NCBI GenBank assembly: GCA_017860345.1 | Contig: JAFNAV010000032.1 | Location: forward strand, 1 to 33,011 | Source: Bacteroidota bacterium | GTDB taxonomy: Bacteria > Bacteroidota > Bacteroidia > Bacteroidales > Paludibacteraceae | DNA length: 33,011 nucleotides | Direction: 5' to 3' | Shown here: positions 1-8,817 of the stretch, in pieces | Layout of the letters: every line of letters begins with the position of its first letter | How positions within the stretch are numbered: the first letter of the stretch is position 1 | The notes under the pieces: generated by a model | Told to the model about the DNA's origin: nothing | The model's database searches: none | The model's input: the letters and a program-made list of their open reading frames with translations, nothing else | Translations under genes and position numbers: made by a program

Positions 1-47
1 TATCATCATGAATAATTTTTCACTGTAAAAAACTCAAAAAAAAGAGC

Positions 48-3000
48 GTGGTTATCAATAAAAAATATCGTCGGGAGCTTTACCTTTTGCTGGCAAGCAT
101 TATGGTCACCATCCTTTTATCGCTGTTTTACCAAATATCGTCGCATAAAAGTATTCATCTCAAGGAGTTTCAGAAAACGATTATTGCTAAACAACGGTTG
201 GCCGACAAAAAGATAAAAACCATAGAAAATGTGATTATTCACAGCTCTGCCGATTCGCTGCGACATCTGCATTTTGCCGACCACGACATTAGTTATTATG
301 TAGTTAACGAAAACGACATTAAAGTTTTCTGGACTGATAATCAGATTGATATTGACAGTAGAGAATCAGGCCGATTTCCTGAATGGACATTTGCATCATT
401 ATCAAATGCCTACGGACTGATTAAAACATATCGTATTGATAATCTTGAAATTATATCATTCATAAACATCAAGCACAACTATCCTTACGAGAATAAAAGT
501 TTGGACAACAGCTTCACCGAAGATTTCAAGCTACATAAACTTACCGAATTAAAATATGGTAACTCAAAAGATAAATACGCCATACATTCGTACAATGGGC
601 AGTATTTGTTTTCGCTCAATCAGCCCGATATACCTGTATACAACAAAGTTTGGGGAGCAACCGGGTTTGTTTTATCGGTATTCTGCCTGCTGTTGTTTTT
701 CCGACTCTACATCACAAGCTATAAGCTATGGGACAGCAGGTTACTCACCCTCAAAAGATTTGGGATTGTAACAGGCTCAGCCTCCGTATTTATATTGCTT
801 AGTCTTTATTTTAGTTTTCCATCATTGCTATATTGGAATGAGTTGTTTTCGTCGGCCGAATATTCTTCAGGCCCTCTATTGGCCTCCATTGGTCATCTTA
901 CCGTTTTAAGTCTGTTTATTGCATCGGCTGTATATGTGTTTTATTTTCATGTAGATATTAGCCGCAGCCACAAGTGGATAAAAATTCCGCTTATGGTTGG
1001 CGTATTTGGATTGTATTATATCCTTATGCATTATATTCTGAGCAGTCTTATTTTCCATTCAAGCGTTCAGCTCATCACATTAAAATTCAACGAAATTACT
1101 TTCTGGAGCATTTGGTTTCACTTTATCATATTTGTTTGGGGAGTGGGCTTTGCACTTTTGTTTTACAAAATGCACAATTGGTTCAACTCCATCCGTGCAC
1201 TGAAAAAAGCTATTTTGTACGACTCTGCTTTGGTTGTTCTGTACCTGCTCGTATTTCCTTTTTTACTATCAAGCCCAATAGTGGCACTACCCATTATCTC
1301 GTTCGTTTTTCTTGTAGTATTATTTTACATTCCTTATTTTACTAAAAAAAGGATTAATATTTACACCTTATCCATACTGCTGAGCGTAGGATTTACGCTG
1401 TTTTTTATTATCAACGCACAGAGCATACTGAGTAAAAAAACCGAAGAAAAATACCGTGTACTAGCCGAGAATATCAATATGAATGGCAGTTCGGAAAACG
1501 ACCGGATGGCAGAAGTTTTACTTGAGGACCTTGATAATCAAATCATAAATGATAAAAAATTAAATCAACTATCGACTTATTCCGACTCCATCGAAATGGT
1601 AAATCAGTACCTGAACGAAAACTATCTGCGTGGATTCTGGAACAAATACGATATGCGCTTAAACGTAACCATGATTGGCTCGGGTGTGCATTTACAATAC
1701 GATGATTTTGTTATTAAAAATGGTAAACAGCTCCGCAATTCTCATTTTTATTCCATCCCTGCCTCGTACAATTCAATGACATATTTGGGAATTTTTCGTA
1801 AAAAAAGCGTGGAAGGCGACTCATTGTGCTTATTTATGGAGTTTTATCCACGCAAAAATTTTAAAAGTTACAGTTTCCCCGATTTACTTATCAACACGGC
1901 TCCCGATATACAAAAACAATTAAAAATTGCTATTGCGAAATACGAGAACAACAATCTCGTATACTCATCGGAAAAGTTTGAATTTCCGAAAAACCGCAAT
2001 TGGATTCCTAACAGAAAAAACGATTTCTTTTCATTCAATTTTCAGAACAAACAGTATTATATTTATAGTCCGACTAATAATACTCAAATTGTAATAACCG
2101 GGGCTGAGTCGCATGGCTTCAGGGTGTATCTTTTATACACTGCTTATATATTGGTTATATTTATTGCATTGGGGCTGCTAACTGTATGGATGGGCGCTAA
2201 ACAAAAGAAAAGCTACTTTCACATCGGATTTACTTCGCGTTTTCAATACGCCTTTCTTATTCTGTTGATATTAAGCTTTTTGGGCATCTTTTACGTATCG
2301 GTAGATTTTATTCGTCAGAAATATGAAGATGAACAAATTAAAAATATCGAAACAAAAAAGACATATATACAAAATGCTTTGCAAGAGATGTATTACTGGA
2401 GTCAGGATTTAACATCTATCAACCAACAACGATTAAATTTCGATCTTCAGGAACTCTCATACAGATACCAAACCGACATTCATGTATATGATAATTACGG
2501 AGTTCTGGTAGGTAGTTCGCAACCGCTGATATTCAACAAAAATCTGATTAGCAGGCAAATATCGCCGAATCCGTTTTTTGAGGAAAAAAGTAATATTATC
2601 CAACAGGAAAGTATAGGTAAGCTTAACTACCTAACTGGTTATACCGATTTTTTGAATGGCGATTACCTGCAAATCGGCTATATAGCTGTACCGCAATTTC
2701 TTAGCGAAGAAGAAATTCGCTCTGAAATTGAGAGCTACTTGTCGGTAATCATCCATATTTACCTGATTATAATTATACTGGCAGTAATTCTCAGCTTTTT
2801 TATAGGCCAACAATTATCGGCGCCACTAAAAATGGTTGAAAATAAACTCAGGCAAATGCGTTTCGGACACAGAAACGAAAAAATTGACTACCATCTGCAC
2901 GACGAGATTGGCCAATTGGTGGCGCAATACAACCGTACGGTGGACGAACTCGAAAAAAGCGCCCGCCTGCTGGCTCAGTCCGAACGGGAATCGGCATGGA

Positions 3001-3656
3001 AAACCATGGCAAGGCAAATAGCCCATGAAATAAACAATCCGCTTACACCCATGAAGTTAACCATACAACAACTCCAGCGAACAAAAAAAATGGGTGATGA
3101 ACGATTTGATGAATATTTTGAAAAATCGACCCGGACGCTGACCGAGCAAATAGATAACCTGTCGAGAATTGCAGGCACTTTCTCGAACTTTGCCCGCATG
3201 CCCGAAGCCAAATTTTCAAGAGTAGATATTGCGTCCAGAATAAACTCGGTAGTACAGTTGTTTGCCAACAACAATGATGAAACAGAAATCATATTTTCAG
3301 GATCGGTGAGTGATGTTTTTGTATATGCCGACCCTGAACAGCTCACTCAAGTATTCAATAATTTACTAAAAAACGCTATACAATCGATACCTGCCGATAG
3401 GCATGGTCTTATAAAAGTAGATGTGAGCGACACAAGCAGCTCGGTAATTATAAACATAACCGATAATGGATGTGGAATAGCCGATGAGGTAGCCGAAAAG
3501 CTGTTTACGCCCAATTTCACAACTAAAAGTACCGGTATGGGACTTGGGCTTACCATATCCAAAAACATTATTGAAATTGCCGGCGGTGAGATATCATTCA
3601 GCACCCGCATAAATACAGGTACTACATTTACCGTATCGTTGCCCAAAGAAAGCTGA
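48..3656 (+). CDS. Large multi-sensor NtrY-like histidine kinase
   Basis: Membrane sensor histidine kinase of 1202 residues, about twice the usual size. I see one membrane helix at about 10-29, an extracytoplasmic segment to about 200, a block of about eight helices at 203-457, a second soluble segment (about 460-690), two helices (about 693-714 and 731-752), a third soluble segment (about 753-895), a helix at about 896-920 and a HAMP-like linker. The kinase core follows: phospho-acceptor His993 in RQIAHEINNPLTPMK, N-box NNLLKNAIQ near 1104, G1 DNGCGIA near 1139 and G2 GMGLGL near 1163. The H-box resembles the NtrY family. The start is a GTG at 48; an in-frame TGA at 9-11 leaves no in-frame ATG between. 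No response regulator lies in the window, so a partner is upstream of it or elsewhere. Stimulus unknown. Convergent with the OmpA gene. Confidence 0.9.
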   Translation: MVINKKYRRELYLLLASIMVTILLSLFYQISSHKSIHLKEFQKTIIAKQRLADKKIKTIENVIIHSSADSLRHLHFADHDISYYVVNENDIKVFWTDNQIDIDSRESGRFPEWTFASLSNAYGLIKTYRIDNLEIISFINIKHNYPYENKSLDNSFTEDFKLHKLTELKYGNSKDKYAIHSYNGQYLFSLNQPDIPVYNKVWGATGFVLSVFCLLLFFRLYITSYKLWDSRLLTLKRFGIVTGSASVFILLSLYFSFPSLLYWNELFSSAEYSSGPLLASIGHLTVLSLFIASAVYVFYFHVDISRSHKWIKIPLMVGVFGLYYILMHYILSSLIFHSSVQLITLKFNEITFWSIWFHFIIFVWGVGFALLFYKMHNWFNSIRALKKAILYDSALVVLYLLVFPFLLSSPIVALPIISFVFLVVLFYIPYFTKKRINIYTLSILLSVGFTLFFIINAQSILSKKTEEKYRVLAENINMNGSSENDRMAEVLLEDLDNQIINDKKLNQLSTYSDSIEMVNQYLNENYLRGFWNKYDMRLNVTMIGSGVHLQYDDFVIKNGKQLRNSHFYSIPASYNSMTYLGIFRKKSVEGDSLCLFMEFYPRKNFKSYSFPDLLINTAPDIQKQLKIAIAKYENNNLVYSSEKFEFPKNRNWIPNRKNDFFSFNFQNKQYYIYSPTNNTQIVITGAESHGFRVYLLYTAYILVIFIALGLLTVWMGAKQKKSYFHIGFTSRFQYAFLILLILSFLGIFYVSVDFIRQKYEDEQIKNIETKKTYIQNALQEMYYWSQDLTSINQQRLNFDLQELSYRYQTDIHVYDNYGVLVGSSQPLIFNKNLISRQISPNPFFEEKSNIIQQESIGKLNYLTGYTDFLNGDYLQIGYIAVPQFLSEEEIRSEIESYLSVIIHIYLIIIILAVILSFFIGQQLSAPLKMVENKLRQMRFGHRNEKIDYHLHDEIGQLVAQYNRTVDELEKSARLLAQSERESAWKTMARQIAHEINNPLTPMKLTIQQLQRTKKMGDERFDEYFEKSTRTLTEQIDNLSRIAGTFSNFARMPEAKFSRVDIASRINSVVQLFANNNDETEIIFSGSVSDVFVYADPEQLTQVFNNLLKNAIQSIPADRHGLIKVDVSDTSSSVIINITDNGCGIADEVAEKLFTPNFTTKSTGMGLGLTISKNIIEIAGGEISFSTRINTGTTFTVSLPKES

Positions 3657-3690
3657 AAAAGGCAGATTTAATGCAATTTATCAACCGTAC

Positions 3691-5106
3691 TTAATTATCA
3701 AACAGGAAGCTGCACTTCCTACTAAGCCTGCTTGCTCCGCGGGGTAATGGCAAACGTCCTTTGCCATTAGCAATAATTCTTTTGGCACTTATTCCATGGT
3801 AATTGATAAGGCGGGCTTTAACTTTGTTGGCTCGGGTCTGACTAAGTTTTTGATTATAATCGTCATTGCCTACAAAGTCGGCATATCCCCTTACTTCTAC
3901 AACAAGCTGAGGCTGAGCCTTCAACTTAGCAGCAACTTTTTTAATCACAGTAAGCGCCTCCTCATCAAGTTCCGATTTATCAAAACCAAAATAAACGCTT
4001 TCAAAACTCTCCAACAGTTCTCTGGAAATAGTGCGTCCCCAAAAGTCAACCGGTGTATTTGCCGGAGTTTCAGGCTCTAAATCCCTGAAGTTAGGCACAC
4101 CGTCGTTATCCACATCTTTCATATCCAGAGCCGATTCATTCAGCAACTTGTTCATCAGGCTTTTATCAGGTACGGTATCTTTTTTCGTCGGTTGCAGTTG
4201 GGGTTCAGGGGTCGGCGCAGGTTTCACTTCCACTACCGTTTTTCTTTCAACAAATATTGTATCCCGTTTGGGTTTAGCATTGGCCTGTCCTACAAGCTTT
4301 TCCAGTTTTATTAAGCGCGGCTTGAGGTCAGCTAATTCATTGCGTAAAGAGTCCACTTTAAACTGCAATGAGTCAGATTTTGCCTTAGCTTCGCGTGCAG
4401 GTATAAGCGCCTCTTCGGGAGCAAATATGTAGTTGTTGATATTCCTTGTATGTGTTTTAGTTTTGGCAGCAAATTTCCAGCGGGCCGAAAATGTCATCAG
4501 CGAAACAAAATCGTTGGTTACCCCTTTATAATTGTAGGACACATTGCCTTCCAGATTATCTTTATTATGAGAGCGATACTGCATTTTTAACCCCAGCGCA
4601 AGCGAAGAATTCAGGTTATATTCGATAAGTGTACCTACAGGCACAATAAAAGCGCGACCGTTATTGATTCCCGTGCCAATGGGTTCACCATTGAGAAAAA
4701 CTTTTGAATTATAAAATGCTATACCTCCACCAAGAGTAGCCCAAATACCCCATTTAGTATCAATATCTCTGAAAAGCAGGTTCAAAGTATTTATCGCAAA
4801 ATAAGGATTTACGTGAATCAGGGTGCTGGTAAAGCTGTCGCTCCCACTCTGAGCACTAAGCGGAAAATAATAAACTTCGAGACCAAGTCCCCATGTTGGA
4901 TTAAAAGTATATTCGGCAGATGCCCCAAGAGCGAAGTTGAAATTTATACTGGGAATCAAGGTATTATATGTTTGAATCATATCTCCATCAAACTGGCTTA
5001 TTCCGGCATCTAAAGTAACAGACCAATAAGCTTTTTTTTCAATCTGTGCAAAGAATATCTGACTCCAAATTAGCAAAAAAAGAAGAGAAACGATTTTTTT
5101 ACCCAT
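3691..5106 (-). CDS. OmpA-family outer membrane protein with TSP3-like linker
   Basis: Predicted outer membrane protein of 471 residues that anchors the envelope to peptidoglycan. It has a signal peptide (about 1-20, ending FFAQ), an N-terminal beta-barrel-like region (to about 215), a charged coiled-coil-like stretch (about 238-275), a Pro-rich linker, a TSP3-like calcium motif DVDNDGVPNFRDLE at 331-344 and an OmpA C-terminal domain starting with SVYFGFDKSELDEEA near 366. The peptidoglycan-binding segment is visible as YADFVGNDDYNQKLSQTRA. The final part is odd: after NGKG the usual NRRV-type motif is replaced by GASRLSRKCSFLF, and the DNA there forms two perfect hairpins (see the repeat entries). 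The reading frame is open and other frames do not restore a better ending. Only 34 bases separate it from the convergent kinase gene. Confidence 0.9.
   Translation of the reverse strand: MGKKIVSLLFLLIWSQIFFAQIEKKAYWSVTLDAGISQFDGDMIQTYNTLIPSINFNFALGASAEYTFNPTWGLGLEVYYFPLSAQSGSDSFTSTLIHVNPYFAINTLNLLFRDIDTKWGIWATLGGGIAFYNSKVFLNGEPIGTGINNGRAFIVPVGTLIEYNLNSSLALGLKMQYRSHNKDNLEGNVSYNYKGVTNDFVSLMTFSARWKFAAKTKTHTRNINNYIFAPEEALIPAREAKAKSDSLQFKVDSLRNELADLKPRLIKLEKLVGQANAKPKRDTIFVERKTVVEVKPAPTPEPQLQPTKKDTVPDKSLMNKLLNESALDMKDVDNDGVPNFRDLEPETPANTPVDFWGRTISRELLESFESVYFGFDKSELDEEALTVIKKVAAKLKAQPQLVVEVRGYADFVGNDDYNQKLSQTRANKVKARLINYHGISAKRIIANGKGRLPLPRGASRLSRKCSFLFDN
3704..3720. repeat. Inverted repeat at the end of the OmpA gene
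   Basis: Perfect 6-bp arms AGGAAG (3704-3709) and CTTCCT (3715-3720) around a 5-base loop, inside the last codons of the OmpA gene. It could act as a terminator-like hairpin for the two convergent genes or be part of an inserted palindromic element. Neither side has a long T-run. Confidence 0.6.
3745..3769. repeat. Perfect 10-bp hairpin in the OmpA coding end
   Basis: TAATGGCAAA (3745-3754) and TTTGCCATTA (3760-3769) are perfect reverse complements around a 5-base loop. The repeat encodes the NGKGRLPL stretch of the OmpA protein. With the hairpin at 3704-3720 and the CCGCGG palindrome between them, it forms a compact patch richer in GC than the surrounding DNA. Confidence 0.75.
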
Positions 5107-5140
5107 AACGGATCTTGATGTTTATCTTGTGGTATTTTAC

Positions 5141-5161
5141 GCTACATCAACGTAGCTTTTT
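5141..5161. terminator. Hairpin with T-run in the OmpA 5' leader
   Basis: GCTAC (5141-5145) and GTAGC (5152-5156) form a perfect 5-bp stem with a 6-base loop, followed by five T on the + strand. Read on the + strand it looks like a small intrinsic terminator, though no + strand gene precedes it. Read on the - strand it is a hairpin about 35 bases upstream of the OmpA start. The rest of the 255-base gap 5107-5361 shows no gene and no convincing TAnnTTTG box. Confidence 0.35.
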
Positions 5162-5361
5162 GTACAAAGGCGAAATTAGCATACTTATGCTTTTTTCAAA
5201 ACATAAATAATTAAATTTTAGAGAAAATTATAAAATAAAACATTTCTTGCATAAAAAATGAAGTTAATTAACACAAAGTAGCCTTTCGTATCAGTTAAAA
5301 CAGAGCTATTCACCCCAAGAACAAAGGTTTAAAAACAAGATGATACAAGAGCAAAAAAATG

Positions 5362-6099
5362 TTATTTACCCGTATAATAATCGTAGTCGCTGAGGAGAGT
5401 ATCAATTAATTCTCTTTCGTGGGCAAAGGGATTATCAATCTTCATTACCGAACAAATTTTGTTTGAGATTTTGGATATAAGTGTCGGATTTTTTTGCTTA
5501 ACAGCCAACAAGGTGTTTTCCTTAATAATTCTGACATCATTATCCGAAAACAACACAACCTGATTTCTGCTGAAATAAGGTTTATAATCATCTTTAACAT
5601 CCATAAGAATGGTGTGCGATATATTGTATTTTGATTTTTCGGAAATTACGGCTGTACCAGCCACCAAGTCGCCTAACCGGCGCGTATGCTTCGTGCTTAT
5701 CATTGATATAAGTCCCGGGGCATAACCCATTTGTATATCCACAATTGCAAAAATCCATCTGATAAAGTAATCCAGAAAACCAGCCTGATAGCCATCAATT
5801 TTCACCACTTTGATTTTTACAATTTTTTTTCCAAAAGTTTGTCCTTCCATAGTTGATTCGCACACCAAAGTATAAAACATCAGCGGAGTTGCCAGCAAAA
5901 CCAGAATTACAATCATAGGTCCCTCTAAATCAGTATAAATATCGAACTGCAACAGCTGTGACAATATAATTAGAACAACGATTACATAAGCCGCTTTTAT
6001 CAGTAAATCAATGCCATAAGCCAACATTCGTTCGCCAACCGAAGCAGTAGTAAAAAATAATTTAATATTTTGTGTTGTTATTATATTTAAATTTGACAT
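5362..6099 (-). CDS. RDD family membrane protein
   Basis: Integral membrane protein of 245 residues in the RDD family, whose biochemical role is mostly unknown. The N-terminal signature is GERMLAYGIDLL at about 22-33 (the R and D of the family), followed by helices at about 33-50 and 57-78. The second conserved block, RRLGDLVAGTAVI, begins near residue 140. The C-terminal ~95 residues are soluble and charged. It is divergent from the SpoIIM/MoxR operon with only 25 bases between the start codons. RDD genes are often neighbours of SpoIIM/DUF95 genes in Bacteroidota, so I infer that it belongs to the same functional unit. The ATG at 6099 places the GERM motif at the expected distance from the N terminus. 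Confidence 0.88.
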   Translation of the reverse strand: MSNLNIITTQNIKLFFTTASVGERMLAYGIDLLIKAAYVIVVLIILSQLLQFDIYTDLEGPMIVILVLLATPLMFYTLVCESTMEGQTFGKKIVKIKVVKIDGYQAGFLDYFIRWIFAIVDIQMGYAPGLISMISTKHTRRLGDLVAGTAVISEKSKYNISHTILMDVKDDYKPYFSRNQVVLFSDNDVRIIKENTLLAVKQKNPTLISKISNKICSVMKIDNPFAHERELIDTLLSDYDYYTGK

Positions 6100-6106
6100 A
6101 TTTTTT

Positions 6107-6114
6107 TACTTTTG
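6107..6114 (+). promoter_or_regulatory. Possible -7 box for the SpoIIM/MoxR operon
   Basis: TACTTTTG matches the Bacteroidota -7 consensus TAnnTTTG in the 25-base gap between the divergent RDD and SpoIIM genes. No TTTG sits at the usual 17-23 base distance upstream. If it is used, transcription would begin only a few bases before the ATG at 6125, giving an almost leaderless mRNA. Confidence 0.4.
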
Positions 6115-6124
6115 TAATATTATT

Positions 6125-7114
6125 ATGAGAGAAATTGCATTTATAAAACAGAATAAATCCAGGTGGTTGGAATCTGAACAATCGCTAAACCTTAAAGACA
6201 ATCGTAATCCTGACGAGTTGGCTGAGATTTACATTCACCTGCTTAACGATTTGTCGTACAGTCAAACCTATTATCCAAAAAGCAAGACCACAGAGTATCT
6301 TAACTATTTAGTAGCACAAATATACAGAAAAATATATAAAACCAAACGCCTTGAGCGGAACAGGTTATTTGCATTTTTTGCAAGCGAAGTGCCTGCTTTG
6401 GTGTATATGTATCGCCGTCAGTTAATTTTTGCATTTGCTTTGTTTATCTTCTTTGTTACGGTGGGGGCGGTATCGGCTGCTTACGACGACAGATTTGTAC
6501 GGCTTATACTGGGCAACGACTACGTAAACATGTCGCTCGAAAACATCAAAAAAGGCGACCCAATGGCTGTTTACAAGTCGCAGGAGCAGTTAGGTATGTT
6601 TATCGGGATCACTATCAACAACATAGGAGTAGCCGCCAAGGAATATATTTATGGTCTTACCGCCGGTGTATTCACGTTTTTCATGTCGATGCAAAACGGA
6701 ATCATGCTGGGCTCATTTCAGTATTTTTTTTATCAACATGGGGTATTTGCCCAAAGCCTGCGAGGCATTTGGCTGCATGGCGCTATGGAGATATTCAGCA
6801 TTGTAATAGCCAGTATGGCCGGTTTTATTCTGGCTGGCTCGTTTCTCTTTCCGGGTACGTATTCAAGACTCCGGTCGTTTGCTACAGGCGCACGCCACAG
6901 CATAAAGATATTTATAAGTACCGTTCCGTTTTTCATAGCTGCCGGTTTTATTGAGGGTTTTGTAACCCGATTATCCAACACAATGCCTCTATGGCTCAAT
7001 GTATTGATAATTATTGGCACTTTGGCTTTGATTTCATTTTATTACTTAATATATCCTTTTATCAACTACAAAAAACAAAACTATGTTAGAATTTCAACTC
7101 TACAAAAAACGTAA
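6125..7114 (+). CDS. Stage II sporulation protein M (SpoIIM/DUF95) family membrane protein
   Basis: Polytopic membrane protein of 329 residues. The N terminus (MREIAFIKQNKSRWLESEQ) and the first cytoplasmic ~95 residues are typical of Bacteroidota SpoIIM/DUF95 proteins. Helices follow at about 98-117, then after a loop several more between 165 and 310. In Bacillus, SpoIIM belongs to a peptidoglycan-remodelling complex in engulfment; in non-sporulating Bacteroidota the role is unknown, so the name gives only the family. First gene of a six-gene operon with a polytopic membrane protein, DUF4129, DUF4350, MoxR and DUF58. Its 3' end overlaps the next gene by 32 bases, which suggests translational coupling. 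Confidence 0.9.
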   Translation: MREIAFIKQNKSRWLESEQSLNLKDNRNPDELAEIYIHLLNDLSYSQTYYPKSKTTEYLNYLVAQIYRKIYKTKRLERNRLFAFFASEVPALVYMYRRQLIFAFALFIFFVTVGAVSAAYDDRFVRLILGNDYVNMSLENIKKGDPMAVYKSQEQLGMFIGITINNIGVAAKEYIYGLTAGVFTFFMSMQNGIMLGSFQYFFYQHGVFAQSLRGIWLHGAMEIFSIVIASMAGFILAGSFLFPGTYSRLRSFATGARHSIKIFISTVPFFIAAGFIEGFVTRLSNTMPLWLNVLIIIGTLALISFYYLIYPFINYKKQNYVRISTLQKT

Positions 7115-8006
7115 CTTCAGTTCTTTTATCAGCGATAGTATCCAGTTTTTTAAATCCTATGGTAAAGATTATTTTAAAAACTATATTATTATCAACGGGG
7201 CATTACTTTTGGTTACATGTTTTCTGTTTTATTATACCTTAAAAGATATTTTTGCTAATGCTATGAATCCGGCATTTGCAGAGTCGTGGATAGCCGACAG
7301 CAATAACCTTGTGATTATCATGATTCTTTGGGGTCTTTTATTTTTAGTATCTATTGTGTATAGTGTACTAAGTTTAGGACAACCGCTTGTGTATGTAAAA
7401 TTAATTGAGAAAACAGGTAAAGAGAGTTTTACATCATCCGAAATTTTGCAGGGAATATGGAAAATAACCGGAAGAATGGTTTTATATGGCATTATTTCCA
7501 TGTTCATATTCTTTCCCTTACTTATTGTTTTGGTAGTATTGGGTAGTTTATTGAGTATCTTACTGGTAGGCATTCCGCTTTTGATTATTGGTGTGCCGGC
7601 GGTTATGGTCTGGTTTATGCAGGCACTTATTGTTTATCTTTACGAAGAAACAGGATATTTCGAGGCTCTGGGCAAAGGTTGGAAAATTTTGTTTGGAAAC
7701 TTTTGGCACATCACCGGGTCATCTATTGTAATTTATATTTTTGCATCGATATTGCAAAGTGCCATCAGCATGGTTCCTTATTTTATGATGGTAGGCTCTA
7801 TTATCTCATCGGGCGGCAATCCTGAGTCAATAGCAGCTTTTCCGCCATCAATGATTTTTTTATATCTCATCGGGATTATAGTTACCTACATATTAATCAA
7901 TGTTTTTTATGTACATCAATGTTTGGTGTATTATAGCAGCATTGAAGATACTGAACATCTGCATGCCATAACCGAAATAGATAATATTGGAAATAATGAG
8001 GCTTAA
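7083..8006 (+). CDS. Polytopic membrane protein of the MoxR operon, unknown function
   Basis: A 307-residue protein with about six hydrophobic helices (near 38-56, 78-98, 137-185 as one or two segments, 210-235 and 258-282) and short charged ends. I see no catalytic motif. Proteins of this kind regularly sit between SpoIIM and DUF4129 genes in Bacteroidota MoxR operons and are usually annotated only as membrane proteins. It starts inside the SpoIIM gene and ends inside the DUF4129 gene, so the three should be co-translated. The ATG at 7083 begins MLEFQLYKKRNF, a plausible cytoplasmic lead. Inference: membrane scaffold of the complex. Confidence 0.85.
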   Translation: MLEFQLYKKRNFSSFISDSIQFFKSYGKDYFKNYIIINGALLLVTCFLFYYTLKDIFANAMNPAFAESWIADSNNLVIIMILWGLLFLVSIVYSVLSLGQPLVYVKLIEKTGKESFTSSEILQGIWKITGRMVLYGIISMFIFFPLLIVLVVLGSLLSILLVGIPLLIIGVPAVMVWFMQALIVYLYEETGYFEALGKGWKILFGNFWHITGSSIVIYIFASILQSAISMVPYFMMVGSIISSGGNPESIAAFPPSMIFLYLIGIIVTYILINVFYVHQCLVYYSSIEDTEHLHAITEIDNIGNNEA

Positions 8007-8817
8007 ACTCCTGTTGACCTTTGTTGTATGGGGTTACGTGCAATTTTTACATGCTGCCCCACAGGTCGATTCTGTTGTAAACCAAATAGCCGAAACTCTG
8101 AACGGTGACACCATAGAGAATCGGCGCGAGGCTATGAAAAAACTGCTTAAAGAAGTGCCAACCGATACTTCGACGCAGCAGATTGTGGCTGACAACGACA
8201 CTACTTTCCGCTATAAATATTTAGACGACAAAGAATTTGACTATTACCGACGCAGCGGGAGCACCTCTGTTTGGGACACCATTATGAATGCGTTGGAGAG
8301 AATATTGCGCAAGATTCTTGGTTATGCGCCCGACTCTCCGTTTCCGAATTACACAAATCTGGTGGTGAAAATACTAAGTGCCATTGTCATTATTATTGTA
8401 CTTTATTTTATTGTTCGGTTAACAGTAAACCACAAAGGTAGCTGGTTTTTTGCTGAAAAAAACAAAGAATTACCACTCGATATCTATGATGTTGAAAACC
8501 TGATAAAATCTGCCGATTTTGAAAATCTGATTTCCGAAACTGAAGCCCGGGGAGACACCCGACTGAGCATCAGGCTATATTATCTATGGCTTCTTAAACT
8601 ATTGAAAGATAAAGAAATAATTCAGTGGTTGCCCGATAAAACCAATTCGGAATACCTGAACGAAATACAGGATCAGGCCATCAGAGAAGATTTCGCCTAT
8701 TTGTCGTATCTGTACGAATACATTTGGTATGGTGAGTTTTTGGTCAGCGATACAGATTACCAAAAAGCCAAAAAGTATTTTATTAATTTTTTAAACAAGG
8801 AGGCAAAGCATGGATAA
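7996..8817 (+). CDS. DUF4129 domain protein of the MoxR operon
   Basis: Membrane protein of 273 residues. I place the start at the ATG at 7996, which gives a clean signal-like segment MRLKLLLTFVVWGYVQFLHA; an in-frame TTG three codons earlier (7987) would add MEI before it. An extracytoplasmic stretch (about 20-118) leads to one helix (about 122-142). The C-terminal DUF4129 domain has RLSIRLYYLWLLKLL, the KTNSEYLNEI motif and YEYIWYGEFLVS. DUF4129 often accompanies transglutaminase, MoxR and DUF58 proteins and probably mediates protein contacts; its activity is not known. It overlaps the upstream gene by 11 bases and the DUF4350 gene by 8. Confidence 0.88.
   Translation: MRLKLLLTFVVWGYVQFLHAAPQVDSVVNQIAETLNGDTIENRREAMKKLLKEVPTDTSTQQIVADNDTTFRYKYLDDKEFDYYRRSGSTSVWDTIMNALERILRKILGYAPDSPFPNYTNLVVKILSAIVIIIVLYFIVRLTVNHKGSWFFAEKNKELPLDIYDVENLIKSADFENLISETEARGDTRLSIRLYYLWLLKLLKDKEIIQWLPDKTNSEYLNEIQDQAIREDFAYLSYLYEYIWYGEFLVSDTDYQKAKKYFINFLNKEAKHG
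8797..8803 (+). promoter_or_regulatory. Strong Shine-Dalgarno site for the DUF4350 gene
   Basis: AAGGAGG lies six bases before the ATG at 8810, inside the 3' end of the DUF4129 gene. Strong Shine-Dalgarno sites are unusual in this clade; most starts in this window are preceded by A-rich sequence. It fixes the start of the DUF4350 gene. Confidence 0.75.

Noticed and set aside
8-28. Short ATG-started frame at the left edge
   Set aside because: It is seven codons including the stop; it may be the end of an upstream gene but too little is present to call it.
974-1345. Open frame of 123 codons inside the histidine kinase gene
   Set aside because: It is in another frame of a well-supported kinase gene and has no recognisable domain.
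3691-3790. Frameshift at the end of the OmpA gene
   Set aside because: I translated the other two frames; neither restores a conserved OmpA ending, so an in-frame change is more likely.
7987-7995. TTG start of the DUF4129 protein
   Set aside because: The ATG at 7996 gives a normal signal-like N terminus; the TTG only adds three residues.
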